Source: Neoscytalidium dimidiatum (taxonomy: Eukaryota > Ascomycota > Dothideomycetes > Botryosphaeriales > Botryosphaeriaceae). Taken from it: DNA of 64,000 bases. Shown piece after piece: positions 1 to 11,200 of the stretch; within the stretch, counting starts at the first letter, position 1; each line of letters opens with the position of its first letter. The position numbers were made by a program, and so were the translations under genes. The stretch is taken from contig CM074706.1 of NCBI GenBank assembly GCA_037367355.1, forward strand, positions 1,860,001 through 1,924,000. Direction: 5' to 3'. Under the pieces are notes generated by a model. That model was not told the origin of the DNA and ran no database searches. It saw only the letters and a list, made by a program, of their open reading frames with translations.

Positions 1-935
1 TAACTCTTAGAGGCTTCTATAAGTGCTAGTCTTACCGTCGCTCTCGACGAGGCGTATAACCTCCTTAAAAGGCGTAAGGAGCTCCTTAAAGTACGTAAGT
101 TACTTCTAGTCGTTATCTATAAGGGCGAACTCGTATAATTTACGCGTTTAATAAATTATAAGGTTAAGAGCGTCTCGTAACTATCGTACGCGTCTAATTA
201 TAGCGAGTACTACGTTCTAGCGAATCTTATAGTCTTTAATAAGCGAGTAGTAGAAGACTTCGCCGTCTATAAGGCGCGCTAGATAAGTCTATTATTTTCT
301 TTTAAATAACTTACGCCTCTCTAGATTTAAATTAATCTATATATATATACGGCGTAGCTTACTAAGAGGCCTAAATTACCTCTATAAGGCGTACTTCTAA
401 AGAACTTCTAAGACGTTAAGCTCTACTTCTTTTAGCCTCTATTTAAGCTCCTTTACTATATTTTTACCCTAAATAAGCGCCTTAGCGACGAGATTAATAA
501 TATAGCTAGCGTAGCGGAGGTAAGTCTCGATAATATCGAAGCGAAATTTATCTATAAGAACGCGTAGAGTAGTATTATTATTAGTAGCGTTATTATATAT
601 AATATAACCGAGTTGTATAACTATACTAATACCGTACGCTTTTAAGACCTCTATAATTAGCTCTATCTAGTTCTTATCTATATAACGTCTGATAAGCCTT
701 AGAAGGTCTAAAGATATTAAGAATAGCTCTTCTTTAGCGTCTAGAAAATAAGCGTTAATAGTAATAAGATAAAAGAGCTAGCTAGGCAACGTCTAGCCGT
801 TAAATAAGATATAGATTAGTATACTCGCGGAAGTAAGAATATTCTTTATAACGTTCTTTTTTTACTAAAAGAGGTTTAGTAGCTACTTTTTCGGCGTATT
901 CGGTAATATAGGTAGTATTTTATTTTATTTTATTT
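1..935 (-). pseudogene. hAT transposase remnant (RIPed)
   Basis: Read on the minus strand, with RIP stops ignored, this gives hAT landmarks in order: a FNG-TLPS stretch near 800 (the usual DGWT block), an INAYFLDA-like strand, a VIQLGYI..NA block near 600, a ..YIINLVAKALI helix near 500, and a late region with LLTPFKEV and a TSTYRSL motif near 1-100. This order fits the RNase-H-like core followed by the C-terminal region of fungal hAT transposases. The C-terminus is cut by the window edge. The N-terminus, with its BED zinc finger, is separated by the LINE and chromovirus, or lost. TAG/TAA stops sit where CAG, CAA or TGG codons are expected. It cannot encode an active enzyme. Confidence 0.75.
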
Positions 936-1799
936 ATTCGTTTAACGTCCTTATATAAGCTAAGCTTATAAAAGACGGCTAGTCTACTAACGTATCTAGT
1001 CCGGTATTTTGACCGGGGTTTTTATTCGGGTTTTCTTCGGGAAGGAGTCTAGTAATAGTAGGGGCTAAGCCGATACTTTTTAGAAAGAAATAGGAAAGTA
1101 AGTAGGGAGATAAGAAGAGGTAGAAGATAAAAGAAAATAAGAGAGAATAACTTCTTTTTTAAGAAGAGACTAAAGTTAGTTTTTCGAAAGTACGTATTTA
1201 GACTTCTATCGAAGTAAGTTCTAGTAGCTACTTTTAGATAGCTATTTTAGTTATCGATAAAAAGCTTAGAAGAGCTTTCCGTCCTTCTTTAGTATTAAAA
1301 ATAAGGTCTAAGGAGGGATTTTTCGTTTCTAGACTAGTATATATATCTTCTCTTTCGAGTTAATACTTTTTATAGTCTAGAATTAGGTGCTAAGGGGTTT
1401 ATTTAGCCGTATTATTATACGGATAGCGATTAGAGGGGTTTAGTCTAAAGCGGTTTAAATAGGACTTAAAGTAGCCGTATCCTATTTTAAGCTAGTAAAA
1501 CGCGAAGCTAGTTTCTCTCTCCGTAAAGAGATCTATTAACTTTCGTTTTATTTTCTAGTTAAACCGCCTTAGATAAGACTCTTTAGAGGCTATTTCCGCT
1601 TACTTATTCGCTATTTTTTACCACGAATTAATATAATCTACTTACGTTAGTATTCGAAAGAATGCGTAGCTAGTCGATTCGTTATTCGGGTTTATTTTAT
1701 AGGCGTATTTAGCTAGGGAATCTGCTTCTTCATTACCTCGTATATTAAAATAGCCGGGGACCTATTCTAATTAAACTAAATTTCCTTTTAGGATAAGCG

Positions 1800-4700
1800 T
1801 TTTAGCTGCGTTTAAAGCTCGTATTTACGCTAGTTGTCCTAGATTTCCGGATAGTATTTTTAGATTAGCAGACGGCCTAGTTATCCGCGTAGACTCTAAT
1901 ATCTTTATCGGTATATCCGTTTTTAACTGCGAGTTCGAGGGCTCTCGTAAGAGCCTCTAGTTCGCCGTTATAAACTAGGTTATTATCCCTAATATTTTCT
2001 ACTATAATAGTAGTTTCGTCTTTAAAGGTAGGGTCGTTTTTATCTATAAAAACTGCTAGTCTAATTCCGGTTTTATTCGGAATCGAACTCGCGTCCGTAT
2101 AGATAGATATTAGGTTATCCGGGGGGTTTTCGAGTTCGTTTAGATGTTTTTTAGCTTGTTCTTCTTTAGAGAGTTTAGAGACTTTAACTGAGTAGGGGGT
2201 AGATAGCCCCTAGGGTAGAAAGTAGAAAGGATTAACCGTTTTAAGGTTATACGGCTTATCCTTTAGAAAGTCTCTAATTTTTCGAACGAGCTTACTTTCG
2301 TATTTATACTCTCTTTCTAGAAGGCTTCGAATTAGGTGTTTTCGGTCTAATTTAAGACTTCGTAGGGCGTAGGATCGGAGGTTATTTTCTAAGCGAATTT
2401 CCGAGGGTAGGATCGCGGCTTCTATTTCGAGGGGAGTAATTAGAGCGGTTTTAAAAACGCCTAGTATTTTCCGTAGAGCTAGATTCTAGAGTATCGTAGC
2501 TTTTCGTTTAAAATTTGCTTGGTTATTCCAGTATAAAACGGAGCCGTAGTTAGAGACGGAGGTAACGTAGGCTAAGTATAACTACCGTACCGCGTTAGAT
2601 TTTAGTCCGTTTTTAATATTGGCTAGTCGGTTTATCCTCGAAAGGCTCGAACGAGCTTGGCTTATTCTAATATCGACGTGTTCCTTAAAATTAAGGAGTG
2701 GGTCTAAGAAAACTCCTAGATATCGGACTAGATTCTTAGGCTTTATAACTAATCCCGTAGGTAGTTTTAAAGTAGAATCCCTTGCCGTTTTTTCTTTAGA
2801 AAAGTGCATTAATTCGGTTTTTTCGAGGTCGAATTATATAGCATTTTCCGCGCCTAGTTTATAGAGTCTTTCCGCTTCTCTTTCTAGTATCTTAATATTC
2901 TTTTTCTAGCTTTTTGAGCTTACTGTTAAAGAGATATTATCGACGTAGAATAGATAGCTAATGGAGTTCGTTTAGAATAAATCTCGGATATAAATTAGAA
3001 ATAGTATCGGCGAAATAGGGCTTTCTTACGGTATACCCGTTTCTACGTTACTAAACTCTTCTATATTTCCGTCGAAACTAAGGCGTAGTTATCGGGAATT
3101 TAAGAAAGTTCTAATCTACGCGAGTAGATTAGTCGGAAGCTTTAACTTTCTTAGAATTTCTAGGAGTTGTTCTTGCGTAACGTAGTCGTAAGCGCTACGT
3201 ACGTCTAGAAATAGCGTAGATATTTTTAGCTTTGCCTTACGATTTTCCTCTACTAAATTCGTTAGAATAAAGTAGGCGTCTATAGCGGATTTTTTAAGTC
3301 TTCCCCCTATTTATATAGGGTGAATTAGGTTTATCGTTTCCGCTAGAAAACCGAGGCGTTTAGCTATTACTCGTTCGAGTACTTTTCCTAGGCAATTTAA
3401 TAGAGAGATAACCCTATAAGTCTTTAGATTCGCGGGATCCGGCTTATTAGGTTTCTTTAGAATTGCCTCCGTTGCTTATCTCTAGCACTTTGGATAGTAG
3501 CCATATTTAAAGAGGTTCGAATAGATAAAATAAAAGGCTTTCGGGAATACGTTATAGGCCTAGATTATTATTTATTAGGATATTAAATCTGGTCTAGGCG
3601 TAGTTCCTTTTATTAGGTTCGAATACGTTCGTTCGAGCTCTTTTTTATCTAGAATTAGCTATTCCCAGCTTGGATCTAGCTGGTAATTTATCTAGTTATT
3701 TTCGATTCGTACGTTAGGAGGGGATAGAAATAGCGTTTTTTTTAGCGCGGAGCTTTTCCCCTTCTAGCTATCTTATAGTAGGCCGTTTTTAGCCCGAATC
3801 GGTAGGATTCGTTCTATCGGACGGTGTTTTATATAGGCTATTGCTTTAAAGATAGTTTCGGGGGTATTTTTACTTAGAAACGAATTCTAGTAGTCCCGTT
3901 TAGCTTTATAAATAGAGGAGAAGTATTCGTTACGGGTTTTTAGGAAGTCTTGCTTATTTACGAGCTCCGGCGAGCGTCGTATAAGCCGCGTTTATCGTTT
4001 AAGGTTCCCTCGGGCCTCCGTTAGAGTAGAATTCTACTAGGGTTTAGCTTTAGCTAGCGGGGTAGTTTTCGGAATAGCTTAGTCCGCTGCTTGCCGTATA
4101 AGGTTAGTTAGGAATTCTCCTAGTTTTTCTAAAAGTAAGACTTCTTTCGAACGGTCTTTTAGAATCTCTAGGCTAAGATCTTTATTCTCCTCTTCTAGAA
4201 TAGCTAGCTAGGGGCGTAGCTTTTCTATAAAGTTCGAGGCTTTTTCTTTAAAGATCTTAGAGAATTTATCCTAGTTCGCCTTCTCGTAGTTAAATCTAAT
4301 TTGCTTAGATTTCTCCTAGTTTATTCGTTTATTTAATTAGATTTGAAATAAAATAGGAAAGTAGTCGGATCCGATAGATTCGAGTATTTACTAGTCCGTT
4401 ATTTTATTCGTTAGCCCTCGGCTAGCGAGCGTTAGATCTATTACCGTAGGCCTATCTAGGTTCGGCCGGTAGAAGGTACCTTCTCCCGGCGTATTTAGTA
4501 GGTCTAGGTTATTAGATTTAATCTAATTAATTAGGGCGGAGGCCCCGTTCGAGTAAGGGAACCTTAGGTCCTACTACGAGTAGTAAATATTAAAGTCCCC
4601 GGCTATAATACTAGGGAATTCTAGCTATTAGTAGCTTAGAATACGTTCTAGCGTATAGGGGGAATTATCGTTTCCTTATTCCTTTTAGTTATATAAATTA

Positions 4701-5040
4701 AAGAGGTAGAATTAGCTATTTTCCTCTATTATTTTTAGAACTATTAGGTTAGGGGATTTAGTTATCGCGGAGTTATAGTTAATATCTATTCCTATTAGAT
4801 AACGGAATATATATACTAACGTACGCGGTCTTTCCGTTAGAGAACAATCCGGTAGAATTTAAACGAACGCGGGGTAGTTAACCGACCGCCTTTCTCTAGG
4901 ATTTTCGGGGTTTATTAGCTATGGTTCTTATATAAGAATTAGGCTAATTTTAAGATCGATTACTTTAGAAAGAAGGCTCTCTATAGCTAGAGCGTTTCTA
5001 TTTAAATTTACTTAAAATACTCTTAGTTTATCTATAGATA
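1800..5040 (-). pseudogene. LINE ORF2: APE endonuclease, reverse transcriptase, RNase H (degenerate)
   Basis: The endonuclease begins near 5030 with an LRVF-VNLNRNA block followed by IQEP (the usual QEPW, its Trp now a stop). The RT catalytic box near 2950 reads FYVDN rather than YVDD, a G-to-A change. The best open piece, 2809-2582, carries the post-catalytic LGVFLD...NFKEHV...RINRL signature. RNase H starts at 2104 with IYTDAS, then a YNGELEAL helix and a YADNQA block near 1870. RIP-type stops run throughout, so it cannot be translated now. Confidence 0.8.
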
Positions 5041-5159
5041 AAGGGGGTTAGTTAATTTAAATTAGGGTAGTACTAGTACCGTATACCTTTAGAGGCTTTA
5101 TAGCCTATAAATTTACACTTATACTCTTCTATAAGATACTCCTTTTTATAGATTTCGTA

Positions 5160-6480
5160 TATAGGTATCCTCGTATACTTAGCCGTTTCGTATCCGTTTT
5201 TAAGGTAGTTACGGTACTAAATTCCCTTAGAAATTACCCGTGCTTTCTCTACCTTACAGCTTATTCCGTATATAAAAAGGCGGCTATTAATAGCCTTTTT
5301 CTATTTCTTTTCGGTACGAAACGAGACTATAATGGATCCCGCGGATTAGTTTTCTCTTTTCTCCTTAGAGGTAGCCTAGTAGGGCTTTCCGATAGGAGAA
5401 AGATCTACGTTAAAGGTCTCTATTTCCTCCTTAATAAAGGAGTCGATTAGAATATCCTTAGTCTCCTGCGTGGGGATTCCGTAGATAATAACCTTATACT
5501 AGGCCTCGACTGGTTTCGGGTTAGAATTAGGAAGGACTTTCCTAATAATATTCTCTTTTTCTAAGAGAAATTAGCTAGTATAGCCTTCGGTACCTATAAT
5601 TAGGATATTTCCCTTAAAAGAGAGGGAAGTTCCTTAGATAACGGGTTTATTTACGAATCCGGCTTCCGCGAACGTAAGATTTAGCTTTTACCGGAGTCGG
5701 ATTCCGTTAAATTAGTCTCGTATACTATCGTAGAAGACGGTAATTTATCTATCTTTAATAGACGTTAGCTTTACGAGCTTCGTAGTTATTTTTTCCGTTG
5801 GTTTTTTATGCGATACGGTTATAAAACCGTCGTTTAGAACTAAACCTGCCGCTACTAAGGCGTAGAAGGTAGGTTTTTTTACCGGGATTAGCTGGCTGGG
5901 CTAGGGTTTTCCCGTAGTAGCTACGGAGGTGGCCCCGAGATTCCTCGTTTTATTCGAAAGCGTACGGGATACGTTTTCGAGTACGCGGACTTCGATTGCG
6001 AGAATCGACTTAGTAAAGTCGATTTTCCCTTTTACCGTATATTCGCGGAAGACGGTAAGAAGTTCGCTAAGGTTATTTACCTTAGACCGGTCGTCTTCGA
6101 GGTCGATTACCTTAGTAAGGTAATCGAATACGGCTTTAATATATTCCGCGGAGGACTTTAGTTTTAATCCCGGTATATACCGGGTTCTTTTCTCGGGGCG
6201 GTATTCGAACGGGTTAGTGCCCGTAGTTATCGGTAAGAAGAAGAGTCTTTTTTCTAGCGTCGGCGTAGGCTCTACTATTACCGTTACCTTCGGCCTTCTC
6301 GGTAGCGGTATTACTTCGTCGTTTTCTATCTTAATATCTTCGATACTACTAGAACCCGTAGTATTCGAGGATTCGATAACTATCGGCGTAGTCGATAGTC
6401 GAATAGGAGTTAAGGGGCGTAGAGAATCTAGGGAATCCGGAGAGTCTAGGGGCGGATATCCTTAGTTTTCTATACTCTTT
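5160..6480 (-). pseudogene. LINE ORF1 (nucleic-acid-binding protein), degenerate
   Basis: The minus-strand reading is low in stops over most of this interval. It ends at about 5280-5160 in a cysteine/histidine-spaced block in which several Cys and His codons now read Tyr (TGT to TAT, CAT to TAT), as RIP would produce. The spacing matches tandem CCHC zinc knuckles of LINE ORF1 proteins. No intact start-to-stop frame remains. Only short open stretches survive, some of them on the opposite strand (5929-6123, 6217-6465), and those are not genes. Confidence 0.55.
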
Positions 6481-6951
6481 CTAGAAAGAAAATAGTAGGA
6501 ATAGAAAATTAGACTAGAAAGAAATCGCCGGCTTTAGTTTCGTCTAAACTAAGCCGTAAATAAACGAATTCTAGGCGAGCGCGGGGAATTTTCTTTGTTA
6601 CTTTCTCCTAAGAAGTAACGAAGCGTTTTCGGTACTATTCGGTTAAGCTTTTTCGCTTATTTTTGGTTATTCGCTTAGGTATAGGGAGGGTAAAAAACTC
6701 TACGTATACGGGCCGCGAAAAAGAGGTAGAGCGAAAGAAAGAAAAGGACGCTTCTTCGCCTTTAATCTAAGTGCGTAAACGCGCTCTAAATCTCGTATAA
6801 TTTTGTATAAAGGTGCGCGTAGGTGTTTTCGATAGATTCCGAACTTTTTACGTCTTTTCGAGTCGATTTAGGATCTTAGTAGGAATACGGAGGTCGAGGA
6901 AGTCGATTTAGCCTAACGAGGTCTCTTTTCCACGTAATAGCGCAACGGCGC

Positions 6952-6956
6952 GTATA
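6952..6956. repeat. Target-site duplication GTATA, left copy
   Basis: Five bases directly outside the left LTR, identical to 14005-14009 directly outside the right LTR. This marks a single integration event, and 5 bp is the usual Ty3/gypsy length. Confidence 0.9.
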
Positions 6957-7373
6957 TATTACGCTGGGACTCAGGAAGGGGGGTAAGGTTAGAACGTCGG
7001 GGAGGATTATAGCGTCTAAGGTTTACTACCGCTATCTAGGATATTACTAAACACTATATTTAGAGGATAGCAGTCGTAGTTAGATAGGAAAGGTATAAGA
7101 GGGGTATAAGACAATAATTAGACTTAACTACGGAGGTCCTAACTACTATAAATAAGTATACTTATATATAAGGAAATATCTATCTATAACTATAATTCCT
7201 AACTACTATATTATAGTAGGTTATAGTAGGCGGTTATATTTATAAGGGTGCGGTCTTAGCGTTATAACCGTTAGTAACGGTACTAAGTAATAAGCGTGGT
7301 TATCGGTCCGCGGCGCGGGGACTCGCTTAGCGCCGTACCCTAACTTCTATCCTCTTATAGGTACTCCGTAATA
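6957..7373 (-). repeat. Chromovirus LTR (3' LTR of the minus-strand element)
   Basis: It begins TATTACG and ends CGTAATA, a perfect 7-bp inverted terminal pair, presumably TG...CA before RIP. It aligns base for base in length with 13588-14004. Differences are mostly C/T and G/A. Confidence 0.9.
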
Positions 7374-7439
7374 CTATCCCCCCTCTAGATAGCTTTCGGC
7401 CCAAAAGCTTTTATAAGGTGCGTAGCCCTTACTTATCGT

Positions 7440-8255
7440 TCCTTTTCCTTAGTTTCGCGATATCTTCTACTCGTACCCTTCGTCGCCGTCGTTAAGCTTA
7501 GCGTATTAAGGCGTAGGGGCGTCCTACTAACGTGTCTTATCGTCGTTATTAGTAGCGAGAGGAACCCCTTTATATTATCGCTAAGTTTTACTCGGCTTAT
7601 TCTTATTATACCTCTATTAGTCGTACGTCGTATAACGCTATAGCGAGTTCTCTAGATTTAGAATATAAGTCGTCTTTCGCTATTATCTAGCGGTCCTAAC
7701 TATTTCTTAGTTCGTCGCTTAGATCGGGCTCGTGCTAACTTACTTTAGCGTTTAGAATAGGCGGAGAGCTAAGTAGTTATAGAAGAGAAGGGTACTAATA
7801 CTATAGCTAAGGCGGCGGATTAGGTAGCTAAGGCTACTTCCCGTACCGCTCTTACCGCGAAGGCGGTGGCTCGGCGATTCCGCGACGCCTAGCGTAAGAA
7901 GCGATAGATTCGATACCTATTACGATACGTTAAGTAGCGGAATACTACTTTATTTACTTAGGAGATATCTACTCTAGAGGCGGAGGAACGTATAGAGAGG
8001 GAGACTATCGTTTGCGAGAGTCGCGCTCCTTAGGATATCCCTATAGACTTAGATAGTAAGGCTACGCCGTATTCGCTTAGCGGGTCTAGTAGTAACGTAG
8101 CGGGCGCCGATAGAGTAGTTCCCTAGTAGGCCCCTATTAACCAATTCTAGGTATCTCTAACTCCTCCTCCGGGTTTCGTATCCTAGGAGGATGCTCTAGG
8201 GCTAGGCGATCCGGGTTTTATCGGTGGAAGTCCGCGAGAAGTTCTAGGCAGTTAA
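7440..8255 (+). pseudogene. Antisense coiled-coil-like ORF of the chromovirus (degenerate)
   Basis: In the frame ending at the TAA at 8253-8255, the plus strand reads as a charged, Ala/Arg/Glu-rich helical protein interrupted almost only by TAG/TAA, at positions consistent with former CAG/CAA. Recognisable pieces are RARANLLQRLEQAES near 7725-7770, AKAVARRFRDA near 7850-7890, TLEAEERIERET near 7970-8010, and a Gly/Pro/Asp tail. It converges on and overlaps the 3' end of the polyprotein. I recall similar proteins attached to fungal gypsy elements, but no function is known to me. The start is not defined. Confidence 0.5.
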
Positions 8256-11200
8256 GGTTCGGTAAAGGCTCCTAGGTATTTTCTAAGTCGTCGTAATTTT
8301 CCTATTTAACTAGGTATTTAAGCTAACCGTCGAAGTCTCTTTTACTATCTAGGATTCTTTCGACGTCTTATTCTTGTGCGTCTTCGGGTTAGATTTCTCC
8401 CTCGGGGTATTCTAGTGCTTAAGCGTTTTAGGATACTAGTTTAAGAAGAGCTATATAAAAGACGGGGCTTCGATATATATTTTTAGGTAATTTAAGTTTA
8501 TAGGTAATAGAAGAAAGTTTTTATTTAATTTCGAAGGGGCCGATTTTCCTATAATCTAATTTAGGGCTCGGTCGTTTAGTTTTAAAGTTTCTAGTAAGAA
8601 GCTAGACTTTATCCCCCTCTTCTAGAGGCGGCGGCTCCTATCGCCTTCGGTTATAGTATATAGCTATACGGTAGTTAATAAACTCGATATTCTAAGCTAG
8701 GCTCTAGTATAGACCTTTTAATTATTCTACTTAGAGCATTTCTTTTTATACGATATTTTCTTATAGAATAGGTTCTCTATAAGCTCGTAGCTTAAATCTA
8801 AAGTTAACGTAGAACGGCGTCTCTTAGATAGTTTTTACTAGTATACTATTATAAGCGAATTATACTAGGGGTAGGAGTTCTATCTAGTTATTTTACTAGT
8901 AGTTTACGTAGCTTCGTAGGTATTCTTCTAAGGTCTAGTTAAGCCGTTCTATCTAACTATCTATCTAGGGATAAAAGGCGGTAGATAGCTTATACTTCGT
9001 TTCTAATTTATTTATTAAGGTTTACTAGAATCGAGCGCGGAAGCGGGTGTCGCGATCGGAGATAATAATTTCTAGTATTCTATAGTTTACGAAGATATAC
9101 CTTAGGAAGATATAGACTAGCTTAAGGACTCCTAAGACTTCCTTATAGGGGATAAAATACCTCTATTTAGATAGTCGGTTGGTAATAACTAGGATTGCGT
9201 CGTAGCGTACTCCGGTAAGTAGTTCTTTAGATTTTAGTAGCTTAGTAATAAAGTCTAAGAAGATGGATTTCTAAGGTTAGTTGGGAGGTATAATTAGCTA
9301 TAGCTTTCCGTAGGGGGCGTGTCGTGCCGCTTTATTTCGGGCGTAATCTTTATAGTCTACGAGGTACTATCGTACTCGCTTTCTAAGGTGCGATATATAG
9401 AATATTCTTTCGATTCTTTCTATAGTAGGGTTAGTGCCTCTATAGCTATATACCGGGGCAGCGTAGATTTCCTTAATAAGTTATCGCCGTAGTCGTTAGA
9501 GGACGTAGACTAGTTCTTTAAAAAGGATTGTCCCTTCTAGGCTTAGTATAAGGTTAAGGTCTTCTTCCGAGTAGTCGTAAATCTATTTTAATAATTATTA
9601 TACTATAGTATCGTTTTCGTAGGTTACCCGGATATACTCTTCCTATATTAAAAGTAAGGGGTTATTTTCCTAAGGGTCCTTATTTTCTTATAGGTCTAAG
9701 TTTTCGGAGGGGGCTTCCTAGAAGCTATTATTTCCCTAGACTTAGTTTCTAGGATTTTCTTCTTAGGCTGATTATATCTCTAGAGTATTCGTCTCCGGAG
9801 GTCCTTTCTAGAAGGGTTATCTTTCTAAGTTTATATTTCTAGAAGGGGTTAATTCCTAGGTACTTAGCGCTTCTAAGGAACTAGGTCCTAGGGGTATTAT
9901 ATTCCTAGGAACTAGTTCCTAGGAGTTCGTAGTTTCTAGAGATCTCCGAGGCCTAGAAGGTTCTTTCTAGGATTAGAGGCCCCTCGCTTAGCTTCGGGTA
10001 ATCGGGGCTAGGAGGCGGATTACCGTAAGCTCTAGTTAAGGTCTATTAAGTTTAATATTTCCTTCCTTATTTTATTTTAGAAGCGCCGGGGATAGTTTCG
10101 GTCGATTAAGTATATAGTTATATCGTCGGCTAAGGGCGTTAGCTTTTCTATTCTCGATTCTCTTTCGGTAGACAATTTTAAAGTTAAAGAAGGTAAGTTA
10201 TTCCGCCTATCTAACCTATCTTCGATTAAGAATCTTTATAGTTATAAAGGCGCCTAGGTTTTAGTAGTCCGAGTATATCGTTATTTCGAAGTTTACCCCT
10301 TCGAGATAATATCGCTATTCTTTAAAGGCTATAATAATAGCTAGTAGTTCTTTATCGTAGATATCGTAGTTAAGTTCCGTAGGTGATATTTTTCTAGAAT
10401 AGAAAGCTACGGGGTATAGCCGTCCTTAGTTATCCGGTTAGCTAAGGTATACTCCTATAGTATAGTCTAATACGTCCGTTTCTAGGTAGATAGATTTATT
10501 CGGATTGAAAAGAGCTAGGACGGGTACTTCCGTAAAGGCTTTCTTAAGTAGGTCGAATGCTTTCTATTATATATTCTACTAGTCGAAGCGGGTGTCTTTT
10601 AGGTTAGTCGAGTTAGGAGTTCTACTAGTTTAGCGTAGTCCTTAATAAACCGTCGGTAAAAGTTAGTAAAACCTAAGAAGGATTAGACTTCTCGGAGGTT
10701 CTTAAGTATAGGCTAACTAAGAATAGATTCTACCTTTTTAGGGTCTATTACTACTTCCCCGGGTCGGATAATAAACCCTAGGAATTCTACTTCTTAGGCG
10801 TAGAAGGCGCATTTCTTAGGCTTAACTTATAGCTTCCTTTTCTATAATTTTCTTAGTACCTTTACTACGTATTCCTAATATTCCTCTAGGGTCTTAGAGT
10901 AGATTAGGATATCGTCTAGATATGCTATATAGAAGACGTCTAGGTATTCTCGAAGGGTATCGTTAATTATAGCCTAGAAGGTTACGGGGGCGTTAGTAAG
11001 CCCGAAAGATATAACGAGGTATTTAAATAGTCTAAAGCGACTTCGCTAGGCGGTCTTCTATTCTTCGCCTTCTTTAATTCTAATTAAGTGGTAGCCGTCT
11101 CAGAGGTCGAGCTTAGTAAAATACTTAGCTTTCCTTAGTCGGTCTCGTAGTTCGTCGATTCTAGGTAAGGGATAGCGGTCCTTAATAGTAATATCGTTTA

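Larger units (their letters stand above)
936..6950 (-). mobile_element. Tad1-like non-LTR retrotransposon (LINE), RIP-mutated
   Basis: A LINE read right to left. ORF1 with CCHC-like knuckles lies at about 6480-5160, followed by ORF2 with APE endonuclease, reverse transcriptase and a downstream RNase H. This is the domain order of the fungal Tad1 clade. The 3' end is placed near 910-940, where the minus strand has an A-rich AAATAAAATAAAATA-like tail abutting the hAT transposase frame. The 5' end is placed just before the chromovirus LTR at 6957. Target duplications could not be recognised, so both ends are approximate. Confidence 0.7.

Noticed and set aside
5929..6465. Two plus-strand frames inside the LINE
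   Set aside because: Opposite strand of ORF1; Ser/Arg-rich translations typical of RIPed antisense.
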